A DNA stretch of 64,000 nucleotides from the NCBI RefSeq assembly GCF_007858475.1, contig NZ_VIGX01000007.1:1-64000 (forward strand), written 5' to 3'. The notes beneath the pieces are model-generated. The model ran no database searches, was not told where the DNA came from, and saw only the letters and a program-made list of their open reading frames with translations. Shown piece after piece: positions 25,747-36,262 of this stretch; the stretch's first letter is position 1; every line of letters begins with the position of its first letter. Origin of the DNA: Tsukamurella conjunctivitidis. GTDB taxonomy: Bacteria > Actinomycetota > Actinomycetes > Mycobacteriales > Mycobacteriaceae. The position numbers and the translations under genes were made by a program.

Positions 25747-26754
25747 TCACTTGTCGGTGATCGGCAGACCGGGCGGATTGATCTCCGACGTCGGCACGGC
25801 CTCGGCTTCCAGGCCCCACCGCCGGAGCACCTTCGCGTAGTCGCCGCTGCGGATCGTCGATTCCAGCGCCGCCTGTACCGCGCGGATGATCCCGCTGTCC
25901 TTCTTGGTGGTCGCGCCGATCAGGCCCTGCAGCGTGGAGCCCGCACCCGACACCCGTCCGACGATCTTCGTCGCGTTCGGGGTCCCCTTGGTCTGCGCCA
26001 CGTGGAAGGCCGAGATCGGGTTGGGACCGAAGTAGGCGTCGATCTGACCGGACGCGAGCGCGGCGTAGACACCGGTGTTGTCCTGGTAGTTCTTGATCGT
26101 GATCCCGGGCTTCCCGGCGGCGCGGAGGTCCGCGTCGTAGCGTTGCAGGATCCGCTCCTGGTTGGTGCCGGAGCCGACGGCGACCGTCTTCCCGGAGAAG
26201 GAGTTCCCATCGGTGAAGGTGAAGGTGGATGAGTCCTGGACCTCGACGGCCAGATCGTCCTTACGGTAGGTCGCGAAGTCGTACTTCTGCTTGCGCGCCT
26301 CCGTGACGGTGATGTTCGAGACGCCCAGGTCGAACTGGCCGCTGTCGATCCCGAGGAACAGGCCCTCCCACGAGGTGTTGGACTCCTCGAGCCGCAGGCC
26401 CAACGATCCCGCGATGAGGTACGCGATGTCCGACTCGTCGCCGATGAAGACGCGCTCGTCGTCCGTGGCGGGGAAGTAGAAGGGCGCGTTGCCGGCGCCC
26501 GAACCGTGGGCGACACGGAGCGTGCCGCGGTCCCGGATCGCCTGCGGGAGGAGAGCCGCCGCGGCCTCGTTCTTCGGCGGGAGGATGCGGTCCTGCTTGC
26601 TGGTGAGATTGAGCTGCTGCCCCGCCGCCCCGGTCACGCTCGCCGTCGACGATTCCGTGGTCTGCCCGCCGCACCCGGCGAGGAGAGATCCCGCGACGGC
26701 GATCGCCGCCACGAGGAGGGGCAGGCGATGGAGGGCTCGAGTGCGGGTGGTCAT
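25747..26754 (-). CDS. Amino-acid ABC transporter, substrate-binding lipoprotein
   Basis: A 335-residue SBP_bac_3-type binding protein with a lipobox (GSLLAGC) after a basic signal peptide, so it is membrane-anchored outside. Family segments are RDRGTLRVAHGSG, GLFLGIDSGQFDLGVSNITVTEARKQKYDFATY, and GSGTNQERIL / QDNTGVYAALASGQIDAYFG. The ligand is probably a polar amino acid or opine-like compound; the residue set does not name it. It is the last gene of a four-gene operon with 4-bp overlaps throughout. Confidence 0.9.
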   Translation of the reverse strand: MTTRTRALHRLPLLVAAIAVAGSLLAGCGGQTTESSTASVTGAAGQQLNLTSKQDRILPPKNEAAAALLPQAIRDRGTLRVAHGSGAGNAPFYFPATDDERVFIGDESDIAYLIAGSLGLRLEESNTSWEGLFLGIDSGQFDLGVSNITVTEARKQKYDFATYRKDDLAVEVQDSSTFTFTDGNSFSGKTVAVGSGTNQERILQRYDADLRAAGKPGITIKNYQDNTGVYAALASGQIDAYFGPNPISAFHVAQTKGTPNATKIVGRVSGAGSTLQGLIGATTKKDSGIIRAVQAALESTIRSGDYAKVLRRWGLEAEAVPTSEINPPGLPITDK

Positions 26755-27542
26755 GCGGTCTCCTTGGTGGTCCAGTGGGCGAGGAAGGTGCGGGTGCGGT
26801 CGGTGGCGGGGCGGTCGAGGACGGCCGATGGGGTCCCGACCGCGACCACGCGGCCGCGGTCGAGGAAGACGATCCGATCGGAGATGCGTCGCGCGAAGGC
26901 GAGTTCGTGCGTCACCACGACGAGGGTGCGGCCCTCGGCGGCGAGCTCGGCGATCACGGTGTTCACCTCACCGACGAGCTCGGGATCGAGAGCCGAGGTC
27001 GGCTCGTCGAACAGGATCAGGTCCGGATCGAGCGCGAGTGTGCGGGCGATCGCGACGCGCTGCTGCTGACCGCCGGACAGCTGCCCGGGATAGTGGCCGG
27101 CGTGCGCGCCGAGGCCGACCCGGTCCAACAACTCGCGGGCGCGGTCGTCCGCCTCGGAGCGGCTCCGTCCCAGCGTCAGGCGCTGCGGGCGCGCGACGTT
27201 CTCCGCGGCCGTCAGATGGGGGAAGAGGTTGAACTGCTGGAAGACGAAGCCGATGCGCGCGCGTTGGCGGCGCAGCTCGCGCTCGCGCAGCGCGACGAGG
27301 TGTCCGCCGCGGCGCCGGACGCCGATGAGCTCGCCATCGACTCGGACGACGCCGGCGGTGGGCTCCTCCAGATGATTGAGCAGCCGGAGCAGGGTCGACT
27401 TCCCGGATCCCGACGGCCCGATGATCGAGACGACCTCGCCGGGCGCGATCGTGAGATCGACCCCGCGGAGCACCTCGTCGTGCCCGAAGCGTTTCGTCAG
27501 GCCCACGGCCTCCAGTCGCGGGCGCGGATCGGTGGCGGTCAT
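26751..27542 (-). CDS. Amino-acid ABC transporter, ATP-binding protein
   Basis: A 263-residue GlnQ-type ATPase: Walker A GPSGSGKST, Q-loop FQQFNLFPHLTA, signature LSGGQQQR, Walker B LILFDEPTSALD and switch His in VVTHEL. It energises the permease encoded upstream. Start and stop both overlap neighbours. Confidence 0.94.
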   Translation of the reverse strand: MTATDPRPRLEAVGLTKRFGHDEVLRGVDLTIAPGEVVSIIGPSGSGKSTLLRLLNHLEEPTAGVVRVDGELIGVRRRGGHLVALRERELRRQRARIGFVFQQFNLFPHLTAAENVARPQRLTLGRSRSEADDRARELLDRVGLGAHAGHYPGQLSGGQQQRVAIARTLALDPDLILFDEPTSALDPELVGEVNTVIAELAAEGRTLVVVTHELAFARRISDRIVFLDRGRVVAVGTPSAVLDRPATDRTRTFLAHWTTKETA

Positions 27543-28453
27543 GCGGCGTTCTCCTTCGTCGCGGGCTTCGAGGCCCCGTAGCCGCGCGCGAGGCGCTTCT
27601 CGAGGTAGTGCTGGCCGATCGACAGGACGGTGGTCAGGAGCGCGTACCAGGCGACGGCGACGAGCAGGAGCGGGATGATCCGTCCGTTTCGTCCGTAGAT
27701 CACCTGGACCTGGTAGAACAGGTCCGGCAGAGCCAGGATGAAGACCGCCGTCGTGCCCTTGAGCAGGCCGATCACCTCGTTCGCCGCGGGCGGCACGATC
27801 GTGCGCAGCGCCTGGGGGAGCGTGATCCGTAGGAGGTGCGCGGTCGGCGGGATGCCGAGGGCTCGAGCGGCGTCGTGCTGTCCGTCGGCGACCCCGAGGA
27901 TCCCGGCCCGCACGATCTCCGAGCCGTAGGCGGCCTGGTGCAGGACGATGCCGATGACGGCCGCGGTGTACGGAGAGAGCAGGTCCTTGGTCGGGGAGTC
28001 GATGAACGTCGGGCCGAACGGGATCCCGAGTCCGATCGTCGGGTACAGCGCACCGAGGTAGCCCCAGAACAGGATCTGCACGATGAGTGGGATCGACCGG
28101 AACAGCCAGATGAAGCCGAAGCTGAAGGCCGCGAGCACGCGGTTGCCGGACAGGCGCGCCAGGGCGAGCACCCCGCCGAGGAGGAAGCCGAGGACGGCGC
28201 CGATCGCGGTGAGCTGCACCGTGAACCACAGTGCCTCGAGCACCGTCGGGCTGAACAGGTAGGCGCCGAACGTGGGCCAGTCGTAGCGGGGATTCGTCAC
28301 CGCCGATGTCGCGAGCTGTGCGAACAGCACGATCGCGACCGCGACGGCGAGCCAGCGGCCCCACTGGACGCGGTGTCGTACGGGCAGCGCGGCGAGCGCG
28401 GCGAGCTCGGGGTCGGTGGTGGCCGGCTGCGGCCGGCTGAGGGCGAGGGTCAT
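27539..28453 (-). CDS. Amino-acid ABC transporter, permease
   Basis: This 304-residue protein has a 45-residue hydrophilic N terminus, then about five TMs of the HisM/GlnP type. EAA-loop-like GILGVADGQHDAARALGIPPTAHLLRITLPQALRTIVPP and FIWLFRSIPLIVQ are diagnostic. A single permease gene suggests a homodimer. It overlaps both neighbours by 4 bp. Confidence 0.92.
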   Translation of the reverse strand: MTLALSRPQPATTDPELAALAALPVRHRVQWGRWLAVAVAIVLFAQLATSAVTNPRYDWPTFGAYLFSPTVLEALWFTVQLTAIGAVLGFLLGGVLALARLSGNRVLAAFSFGFIWLFRSIPLIVQILFWGYLGALYPTIGLGIPFGPTFIDSPTKDLLSPYTAAVIGIVLHQAAYGSEIVRAGILGVADGQHDAARALGIPPTAHLLRITLPQALRTIVPPAANEVIGLLKGTTAVFILALPDLFYQVQVIYGRNGRIIPLLLVAVAWYALLTTVLSIGQHYLEKRLARGYGASKPATKENAA

Positions 28454-29163
28454 GACGCTCCGGTCGGGTCAGTGGTCGGCGGAAGGGCGAGGAGCAGGGG
28501 GATCGAGGCGCGCAGGCGGAAGCCGAGGTGCTCGTAGACGGCGCGGGCGCCGGTGTTCTCGGCGGACGTGTGCAGGAAGGGGACATCTCCCCGCTCCCGG
28601 ATGTGGTGGCCGACCGCGCGGACGAGCCGCGTCGCGAGGCCTCGGCCGCGGTGCGCGGGATCCGTGCACACCGCGCTGATCTCGGTCCATCCGGGCGGTC
28701 GCAGTCGTTCGCCGGCCAGGGCGATCAGGCGGCCGCGATCGTCGCGCAGGCCCAGGTAGAGCCCCAGTTCGACGGTGCGCCGCTCGAACGGCCCGGGCCG
28801 TGTACGCGCGATGAGATCCAGGATCTCGTCGGTGTCGTTCGGCCCGAGCACCTCGGCCTCGTCGTCCGATGCGGTGGCGAGGGCCGCACCCTCGTACTGG
28901 ACGAGGGGGATGCGCTCGACGATCCTCCACCCGGGCGGCAGCGGCTCGGGCACGCCGCGCAGCGAGATCGGGGTGCCCGGCACGGCGAGGCTCGCCAGCG
29001 CGGCGTAGTCCCCGGAAGTCGGCTGCGGCGGATGGCCGACGAACCGGGCCACTTCGGGGCGGTAGCGGACGACGGCCCCGTCCCCGAGGCGGAAGCGGGC
29101 GTGCGCGCCGTACAGCGATGCCCGGACGGGATCGTCGAGGACGTGTCCCAGAGTTGTGGTCAT
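28450..29163 (-). CDS. GNAT-family N-acetyltransferase
   Basis: A 237-residue protein with a C-terminal GNAT/FR47-like domain: LYLGLRDDRGRLIALAGERL, the acetyl-CoA site VCTDPAHRGRGLATRLV and HTSAENTGARAVYEHLGFRLR. The N-terminal half is divergent. It is the first gene of the ABC-transporter operon (ATGA overlap with the permease), suggesting that it acetylates a compound taken up by that transporter. The ATG at 29163 is used; a GTG at 29175 is possible. Confidence 0.82.
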   Translation of the reverse strand: MTTTLGHVLDDPVRASLYGAHARFRLGDGAVVRYRPEVARFVGHPPQPTSGDYAALASLAVPGTPISLRGVPEPLPPGWRIVERIPLVQYEGAALATASDDEAEVLGPNDTDEILDLIARTRPGPFERRTVELGLYLGLRDDRGRLIALAGERLRPPGWTEISAVCTDPAHRGRGLATRLVRAVGHHIRERGDVPFLHTSAENTGARAVYEHLGFRLRASIPLLLALPPTTDPTGAS

Positions 29164-29238
29164 GCCCGGAAACACTCGTCGCGGAGCCGGATTCGCGGAA
29201 TGTTTGGCGTCGCTGTGATTTCACTTTGACCCGGGAGG

Positions 29239-29244
29239 GATAAT
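29239..29244 (+). promoter_or_regulatory. -10 element of leaderless trpB
   Basis: GATAAT ends 7 nt before the GTG start at 29252. It gives trpBA its own promoter, needed because trpC is 6.8 kb away. Confidence 0.55.
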
Positions 29245-29251
29245 CGTTGCT

Positions 29252-30601
29252 GTGAGCCTCCCAGAAGCGAGTACCGGACTGTCCGAACGATCGGCCTTCG
29301 AGCCGGACGGGACCGGTCATTGGGGCGCGTGGGGCGGGCGGCACGTGCCGGAGGCGCTGATGGCGGTGATCGAGGAGGTCACGGCCGAGTTCGAGAAGGT
29401 GCGCTCCGACCGTGAGTTCCTCGGCGAACTCGACCGGCTGCAGCGCCAGTACACGGGGCGTCCCTCGCCGCTGTACCCGTGTGTCCGCCTGAACGAGCAC
29501 GCGGGCGGCGCCAAGGTCTACCTCAAGCGCGAGGACCTCAACCACACCGGCAGCCACAAGATCAACAACGTGCTCGGTCAGGTACTGCTCGCCAAGCGGA
29601 TGGGCAAGCCCCGCGTCATCGCGGAGACCGGCGCGGGCCAGCACGGCGTCGCCACCGCCACCGCGTGCGCCCTCCTCGGCATCGAGTGCGTCGTGTACAT
29701 GGGCAAGGTCGACACCGACCGGCAGGCGCTCAACGTCGCGCGGATGCGCCTCCTGGGTGCGGAGGTCATCGCCGTCGCATCGGGCTCCGCCTCGCTCAAG
29801 GATGCGATCAACGAGGCGCTGCGCGACTGGGTCAGCAACGCCGACACCACCTACTACTGCTTCGGTACCGCCGCCGGGCCGCACCCCTTCCCGCTGATGG
29901 TGCGCGACCTGCAGCGCATCGTCGGGATGGAGGCGCGCGAGCAGGTCCTCGAGGCCGAGGGCCGGCTGCCCGACGCCGTCGTCGCCTGCGTGGGCGGCGG
30001 CTCCAACGCGATCGGGATATTCCATCCCTTCATCGCGGACGAAGGCGTGCGGCTCGTCGGGTGCGAGGCCGCGGGCGACGGCGTGGAGACCGGCCGCCAC
30101 GCCGCGACCTTCACCGGTGGCAGCCCGGGCGCCTTCCAGGGGGCGTATTCGTACCTGCTGCAGGACGAGGACGGCCAGACCATCGAGTCGCACTCCATCT
30201 CCGCCGGGCTCGACTATCCGGGCGTCGGCCCGGAGCACGCGCAGCTCAAGGAGTCCGGGCGCGCGGAGTACGTGCCGATCACCGACGCCCAGGCGATGGA
30301 CGCCTTCGCCCTGCTGTGCCGCACGGAGGGCATCATCCCCGCGATCGAGTCCGCCCACGCGGTGGCCGGCGCGCTGGATCTGGGACGTGAGCTCGGCCCC
30401 GAGGCCGTGATCGTGGTGAACCTGTCCGGCCGCGGGGACAAGGACGTCGACAGCGCGGGCAAGTGGTTCGGCCTGCTCGACGAGCACGGCGACGTCGTCG
30501 GTCAGAAGGTGATCGGCGCGGACCTGAACACGGAACTGCGCAACACCGAAACGCGGGACGCGGCCCCGCACAGCGGCGAGGTCGAGGGGGAGAACAAGTG
30601 A
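29252..30601 (+). CDS. trpB: Tryptophan synthase beta subunit
   Basis: This 449-residue PLP enzyme condenses indole with serine. HTGSHKINN holds the Schiff-base Lys, [12 protein letters not shown] the catalytic Glu/Gln region, and [12 protein letters not shown] the phosphate cradle. [14 protein letters not shown]-type sequence ([16 protein letters not shown]) and NLSGRGDKD also match TrpB1. The C-terminal tail of about 40 residues is longer than usual. The stop overlaps trpA. Confidence 0.97.
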   Translation: MSLPEASTGLSERSAFEPDGTGHWGAWGGRHVPEALMAVIEEVTAEFEKVRSDREFLGELDRLQRQYTGRPSPLYPCVRLNEHAGGAKVYLKREDLNHTGSHKINNVLGQVLLAKRMGKPRVIAETGAGQHGVATATACALLGIECVVYMGKVDTDRQALNVARMRLLGAEVIAVASGSASLKDAINEALRDWVSNADTTYYCFGTAAGPHPFPLMVRDLQRIVGMEAREQVLEAEGRLPDAVVACVGGGSNAIGIFHPFIADEGVRLVGCEAAGDGVETGRHAATFTGGSPGAFQGAYSYLLQDEDGQTIESHSISAGLDYPGVGPEHAQLKESGRAEYVPITDAQAMDAFALLCRTEGIIPAIESAHAVAGALDLGRELGPEAVIVVNLSGRGDKDVDSAGKWFGLLDEHGDVVGQKVIGADLNTELRNTETRDAAPHSGEVEGENK

Positions 30602-31380
30602 GCGCATTGGCACCGGTCTTCGAGCAGTGCCGGGCGGAGAACCGCGCCGCGCTGGTGACCTACCTGCCCTGCGGGTATCCGACCAAGCAACGCGGCATCG
30701 ACACCGTCGTCGCGATGGTGGAGTCCGGCGCCGACATCGTCGAGCTGGGCGTGGCCTACAGCGATCCGGTGATGGACGGTCCCGTCATCCAGCGCGCCGC
30801 GGACGACGCCTTGCGCGGCGGCATCCGGGTGCGCGACATCTTCGCGTACGCCGAGGCCGTCGCCGCCGCGGGCGGCGCGCCGGTCGTCATGGCGTACTGG
30901 AACCCCGTGCTCAAGTACGGCGTCGAGGCCTTCGCGCGCGACCTCGCCGCCGCCGGTGGCAGGGGCCTCATCACGCCGAACCTGATCCCGGAGGAGGCCG
31001 GCGAGTGGATCGCGGCGGCCGATCGTCACGGCCTGGACAAGATCTTCCTCGCGGCGCCCTCGTCGACCCCGGAGCGTCTCGCCTTGACGGCGAAGGCCTC
31101 GTCGGGCTTCCTGTACGCGGCATCCACCATGGGCGTGACCGGCGCCCGCGACGCGGTCGACAACGTCGCGCCCGAGCTGGTGGCCCGCGTGCGCGAGGTC
31201 TCCGACATCCCCGTCGGCGTCGGGCTGGGCGTGCGCTCGGGTGCTCAGGCCGCGGAGATCGCGCGCTACGCGGACGCCGTCATCGTGGGCTCGGCTCTGG
31301 TCAGTGCGGCCGGGGACTCCCTCGACGCGGTGCGGCGCCTCACGGAGGAACTGTCGGCCGGAGTGCGCGACCGCGCGTGA
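30598..31380 (+). CDS. trpA: Tryptophan synthase alpha subunit
   Basis: This 260-residue TIM barrel cleaves indole-3-glycerol phosphate to indole. The catalytic Glu lies in [21 protein letters not shown] (the common Pro of VPYSDP is Ala), and the Asp in [27 protein letters not shown] and [12 protein letters not shown] follow. The GTG start overlaps the trpB stop. 31381-31604 downstream holds no gene I can support. Confidence 0.96.
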   Translation: MSALAPVFEQCRAENRAALVTYLPCGYPTKQRGIDTVVAMVESGADIVELGVAYSDPVMDGPVIQRAADDALRGGIRVRDIFAYAEAVAAAGGAPVVMAYWNPVLKYGVEAFARDLAAAGGRGLITPNLIPEEAGEWIAAADRHGLDKIFLAAPSSTPERLALTAKASSGFLYAASTMGVTGARDAVDNVAPELVARVREVSDIPVGVGLGVRSGAQAAEIARYADAVIVGSALVSAAGDSLDAVRRLTEELSAGVRDRA

Positions 31381-31590
31381 GGTGAGCTCGAGGACCGCGG
31401 ACGCGGCGCTGCACGATGCCGATCGGCCTGTGCGCAACACAGTGTGAAGGTCAGCGCGCACCGTCGGCGGTCCGATACTTCGATGACCGACCGCTGTGTC
31501 GACGAATCCGCCCGCGACACTTGCGATTGCAACATGTGATCGTTCTGACATCATGACCCCATCGTCGGCGGCGTCGAGGGTTCGCAGGGG

Positions 31591-31596
31591 TACAGT
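31591..31596 (+). promoter_or_regulatory. -10 element ahead of the diguanylate cyclase pair
   Basis: TACAGT ends 8 nt before a GTG at 31605 that opens a 15-codon reading frame; see the leader-peptide entry. Confidence 0.4.
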
Positions 31597-31604
31597 CCCG
31601 ATTC

Positions 31605-31652
31605 GTGGTGGTCTGGTCGGGTCTCGTGGCGAGTGGGGGTGGCGATGGCTGA
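31605..31652 (+). CDS. Possible leaderless 15-residue leader peptide
   Basis: GTG at 31605 is followed by 14 codons (VVVWSGLVASGGGDG) and TGA at 31650-31652. The frame is out of phase with the cyclase gene, and its stop overlaps the cyclase ATG (31645). Such an arrangement could couple cyclase translation to the leader. Evidence is positional only. Confidence 0.3.
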   Translation: MVVWSGLVASGGGDG

Positions 31653-32814
31653 CGCACCCCGGTCGACGACCGTGCTGCGTCGACACGCCCGCTTCGCGTG
31701 GCGACGCCTGATCGACCGCGACGCCTGGCGCAGCGCGGGCCGCAAGGAGTTCGCCTACATGACGACGGCGATCCGGTACCTCAACGGTGAACGGGCCCTG
31801 CGGATCGCGGTGGCGCTGCTCGCGATGATGATGTTGCCCCTGGCCCTCGTGATGCAATTCAACCCGATGGGGCCGGAGGGAGTGCCGGCGCGCGTCGCGC
31901 ACCTGACCGTGGCCGTGATCGGATTCCTCCTCGGTCTCCGCTGGTTGGTGGGCAGTTGGCCGACCTACCGCGAGGCGGTGTGGTTCCTGCTCGCCTCCGA
32001 CCTGTTCATCGGCATCGCGGTGGGAGTCCTGTCCGATCCGACGGCACGCATCTGCGGCACCATCCACATCGCGATGCTGGGGATGTACGCGGCCTTCCTC
32101 CTGGGCTGGCGGATCCTCTTGCTGCACTGCGTGTACGCGCTGCTTCTGATCGCCGGGCTGACCGGGTACGCGATCGTGGCGGACGGGCGCACGGTGCAGG
32201 ACCTGTACGTGTACACGACTCCCGCGATCACGACCGTGGTCGGCCTTCCCGTGGTGATCCAGGCGATCGTGGAGACCGGGCGCCACGGCGCCGCCAAACT
32301 GACGGAGGAGTGGAACATCGACAGCCTGACCGGCGCGTACAGTCGCCGCGGGATGAACTTCGCGGTCCGTGGTACCGCACGGCGGGTGGCGGCTACCGGG
32401 GTCGTGCTCGTGGGAGCCCTGGATCTCGACGGCTTCAAGCGGTTCAACGACAGCCATGGGCACGGCGCCGGGGATCAGCTTCTCCGGGACGTCGTCACCA
32501 GGCTCAAGTCCGTGCCGCGCCTGATCGTCGGGCGATTCGGTGGTGACGAGTTCGGGATCGTCGGATTCCGGGAGGGCCCGGAGGACGCGGCCCGGACCAT
32601 CGACGAGTTGCGGCGTCTGCTCAGCTCCCGTGACGGTGACGGTGACGACGACGCGGGGATTCCGGCCAGCCTCGGGATAGCGCTGGCGCCGGTGTCGTCG
32701 GACCGCGACAGGCTCGCAGAACTCGCGGGCATCGCCGACGAGATGCTCTACGCGGCCAAGCGCTCGCCCGCCGACGCGCTTCTCGTCCGCGACCTGACCG
32801 CTGTGGTGCGATGA
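31645..32814 (+). CDS. Membrane diguanylate cyclase (GGDEF)
   Basis: A 389-residue protein with a basic N-terminal stretch, about six TMs (55-215) and a C-terminal GGDEF domain (about 225-375; DSLTGAYSRRGM, LDLDGFKRFNDSHGHGAGDQLL, RFGGDEFGIV). The active motif is complete, so c-di-GMP synthesis from two GTP is expected. No RxxD inhibitory site is found at the usual place before GGDEF. The TM domain has no family I can name. It is paralogous to the next gene and overlaps it in ATGA. GTG 31633 is an alternative start. Confidence 0.88.
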   Translation: MADAPRSTTVLRRHARFAWRRLIDRDAWRSAGRKEFAYMTTAIRYLNGERALRIAVALLAMMMLPLALVMQFNPMGPEGVPARVAHLTVAVIGFLLGLRWLVGSWPTYREAVWFLLASDLFIGIAVGVLSDPTARICGTIHIAMLGMYAAFLLGWRILLLHCVYALLLIAGLTGYAIVADGRTVQDLYVYTTPAITTVVGLPVVIQAIVETGRHGAAKLTEEWNIDSLTGAYSRRGMNFAVRGTARRVAATGVVLVGALDLDGFKRFNDSHGHGAGDQLLRDVVTRLKSVPRLIVGRFGGDEFGIVGFREGPEDAARTIDELRRLLSSRDGDGDDDAGIPASLGIALAPVSSDRDRLAELAGIADEMLYAAKRSPADALLVRDLTAVVR

Positions 32815-33947
32815 GAACGACGGGGACACGGCGTTTCGCGCGCTCCGTGCTGCGCCGGCTCGGGGACCGTGAGGGCTGGCGCACCGCGGGCGTCGCCGAA
32901 TACGCCTCCGCGCAGTCCTGGCTGCGTGTGCAGGGCGGAGGGTTGGCGCTGCGGCTCGCCGTGGGCGGACTCGCGCTGATGATGGTGCCGCTGTGCGTCG
33001 GGGTCCTCTTCTCCGCGGGCCGGCCTACGACGACCGGCGCGATGATCGTCTTCGTCATCGCATCGAGCGGCAGCGCCGTCCTCGGGGTCTGGTGGCTGAG
33101 GCTGCGCGAACCACGGGCGCGGGACGCGATCCGGTTCGTCGCCACTGCCGACATCTGTCTCTTCGCGGGGTGCCTCGCGCAGGCGGGGACGGCCCGGATC
33201 AGCGGTACCACCTATCTGGGGATGCTCGCTATGCTCACGGCGTTCCTCCTGGGCTGGCGCGTGCTGCTGATGCACTGCCTCCTCTCCGTCGCGGCCGTCC
33301 TCGCGACCACGGTCACGACGATGGTGGTCGACGGCTCCTCGCTCGGTGAGCTCTACACGACCCTCGCGCCGGCATTGGCCATGGTCTTCGCGCTGCCGAT
33401 GATCGTGCAGTTCGTGGTCGAATCGGGCCGCCGGGGGATCGGCGTCGCCGTGACCGACCAGAACCGCGACGGCCTGACGGGTCTCTACAACCGGGTCGGC
33501 ATGCAGTCCGCGGTGCGCATCATGGCGCGCCGCGAGCACGGCGCCGCGGTGGTGGCGATCCTCGATCTCGACCGGTTCAAGCAATACAACGACACCAACG
33601 GCCATCTGTCGGGCGATCAACTGCTCGTGGACACCGGGCGGGCTCTCAAGGACGGGCTGCCCGAAGCGCTCGTCTCCCGGATGGGCGGCGACGAGTTCGT
33701 GGTGGTGGCGCTCCGCCCGACGCGTGCCGCCGCGGACGCCGTGGTCGCCGGGCTGCGCGCACTCGTCGCCGGCGACGGAGTGACGGGCCCGTCGATCGCG
33801 GGCAGTGCGGGCGTGGTGGTCCTGCCCCGCCTGGAGCCGCGGGGTTTCCCGCGCGCCGTTTCCGCCGCGGACCACGCGCTGTACGAGGCCAAGGCCGATC
33901 GTTCCCTGCGGCTCGTCGTGGGCAGGGGCGACGTGGAGCTGCCGTGA
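32811..33947 (+). CDS. Membrane diguanylate cyclase (GGDEF), tandem paralogue
   Basis: A 378-residue paralogue of the preceding gene with the same layout: REGWRTAGVAEYASAQSWL near the N terminus (compare RDAWRSAGRKEFAY upstream), about six TMs, then GGDEF (DGLTGLYNRVGM, LDLDRFKQYNDTNGHLSGDQLL, RMGGDEFVVV). The catalytic motif is intact and the I-site is absent. TM cores share GFLLGLRWL/FLLGWR-type segments. The two probably arose by duplication and could form heterodimers. Confidence 0.88.
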   Translation: MRTTGTRRFARSVLRRLGDREGWRTAGVAEYASAQSWLRVQGGGLALRLAVGGLALMMVPLCVGVLFSAGRPTTTGAMIVFVIASSGSAVLGVWWLRLREPRARDAIRFVATADICLFAGCLAQAGTARISGTTYLGMLAMLTAFLLGWRVLLMHCLLSVAAVLATTVTTMVVDGSSLGELYTTLAPALAMVFALPMIVQFVVESGRRGIGVAVTDQNRDGLTGLYNRVGMQSAVRIMARREHGAAVVAILDLDRFKQYNDTNGHLSGDQLLVDTGRALKDGLPEALVSRMGGDEFVVVALRPTRAAADAVVAGLRALVAGDGVTGPSIAGSAGVVVLPRLEPRGFPRAVSAADHALYEAKADRSLRLVVGRGDVELP

Positions 33948-33996
33948 GCGTCGTCACCACCGCGAAACGAAGGTGAGAACCGGTCCCCCGGGGCGG

Positions 33997-34002
33997 TAGG
34001 CT
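33997..34002 (+). promoter_or_regulatory. -10 element of the leaderless ABC-F gene
   Basis: TAGGCT ends 8 nt before the GTG at 34011, the same hexamer as at hisH and priA. Confidence 0.5.
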
Positions 34003-34010
34003 GGCCCGTT

Positions 34011-35639
<1,629 letters not shown>

Positions 35640-35668
35640 CAGCCGCGCTCGTCTGATACGCCTGGCGG

Positions 35669-36262
35669 TCAGGCGCGCTCGGCGTACACCAGGTCGTTGT
35701 TCTCGTAGCCCAGCGGTGGGCCGATGAACTTCCCGCCGCAGGTGACGAGGATCAGGGTCTCCGGGCCGTCGAGGCGGTTGAGGTCGTCCGTCGGGAGGAC
35801 TCCCTTGTGGACGGACGCGGTGCGGGTGACGCGGTACCGGACCGCCGCCCCGTCCTTCCCGGTGAGCGTGACCTCGTCGCCCCGGGCGAGCCCGGCGAAG
35901 CGTTTCGCGTAGCCCGCGCCCTGCCGTGCATCGTCGACGTGGCCGGTCACGACGACCGACCCCGCGCCCGATCCCGGGAGCGCCGAGTCCACCCACCAGC
36001 CGACCCGGTTCACGTCCGTCGGCGGGTACAGCGCCCCCTGTGAGTCGGTCGCGACCGCGTCGACCGCGGCCTCGGCGCCGCCGACGGTCACGGTGACCGG
36101 CGCGGTCGGCTCGGTCGCCGTGGCCGTCACCGGGGGCCGCAGATCGCTCTGCGCGTTCGGGTTCGACGACGGCGCCGCCGCCGTCCCCTCGACGGTGCTC
36201 CCGCAGCCCGCGAGGGCGAGCACCACCGCCCCGGCGATCAGAGCCCCTGCGGCGCGGCGCAT
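35669..36262 (-). CDS. Lipoprotein-type class E/F-like sortase
   Basis: A 197-residue protein with a lipobox (VVLALAGC), so it is lipid-anchored outside rather than TM-anchored. The sortase core (about 65-195) shows VGWWVDSALPGSGAGSVVVTGHVDD (catalytic His) and LILVTCGG (catalytic Cys). The segment after the Cys reads GPPLGYENNDLVYAE; the catalytic Arg is not obvious where I expect it. It overlaps the upstream Thr/Pro-rich surface protein gene, its likely partner. Confidence 0.82.
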   Translation of the reverse strand: MRRAAGALIAGAVVLALAGCGSTVEGTAAAPSSNPNAQSDLRPPVTATATEPTAPVTVTVGGAEAAVDAVATDSQGALYPPTDVNRVGWWVDSALPGSGAGSVVVTGHVDDARQGAGYAKRFAGLARGDEVTLTGKDGAAVRYRVTRTASVHKGVLPTDDLNRLDGPETLILVTCGGKFIGPPLGYENNDLVYAERA

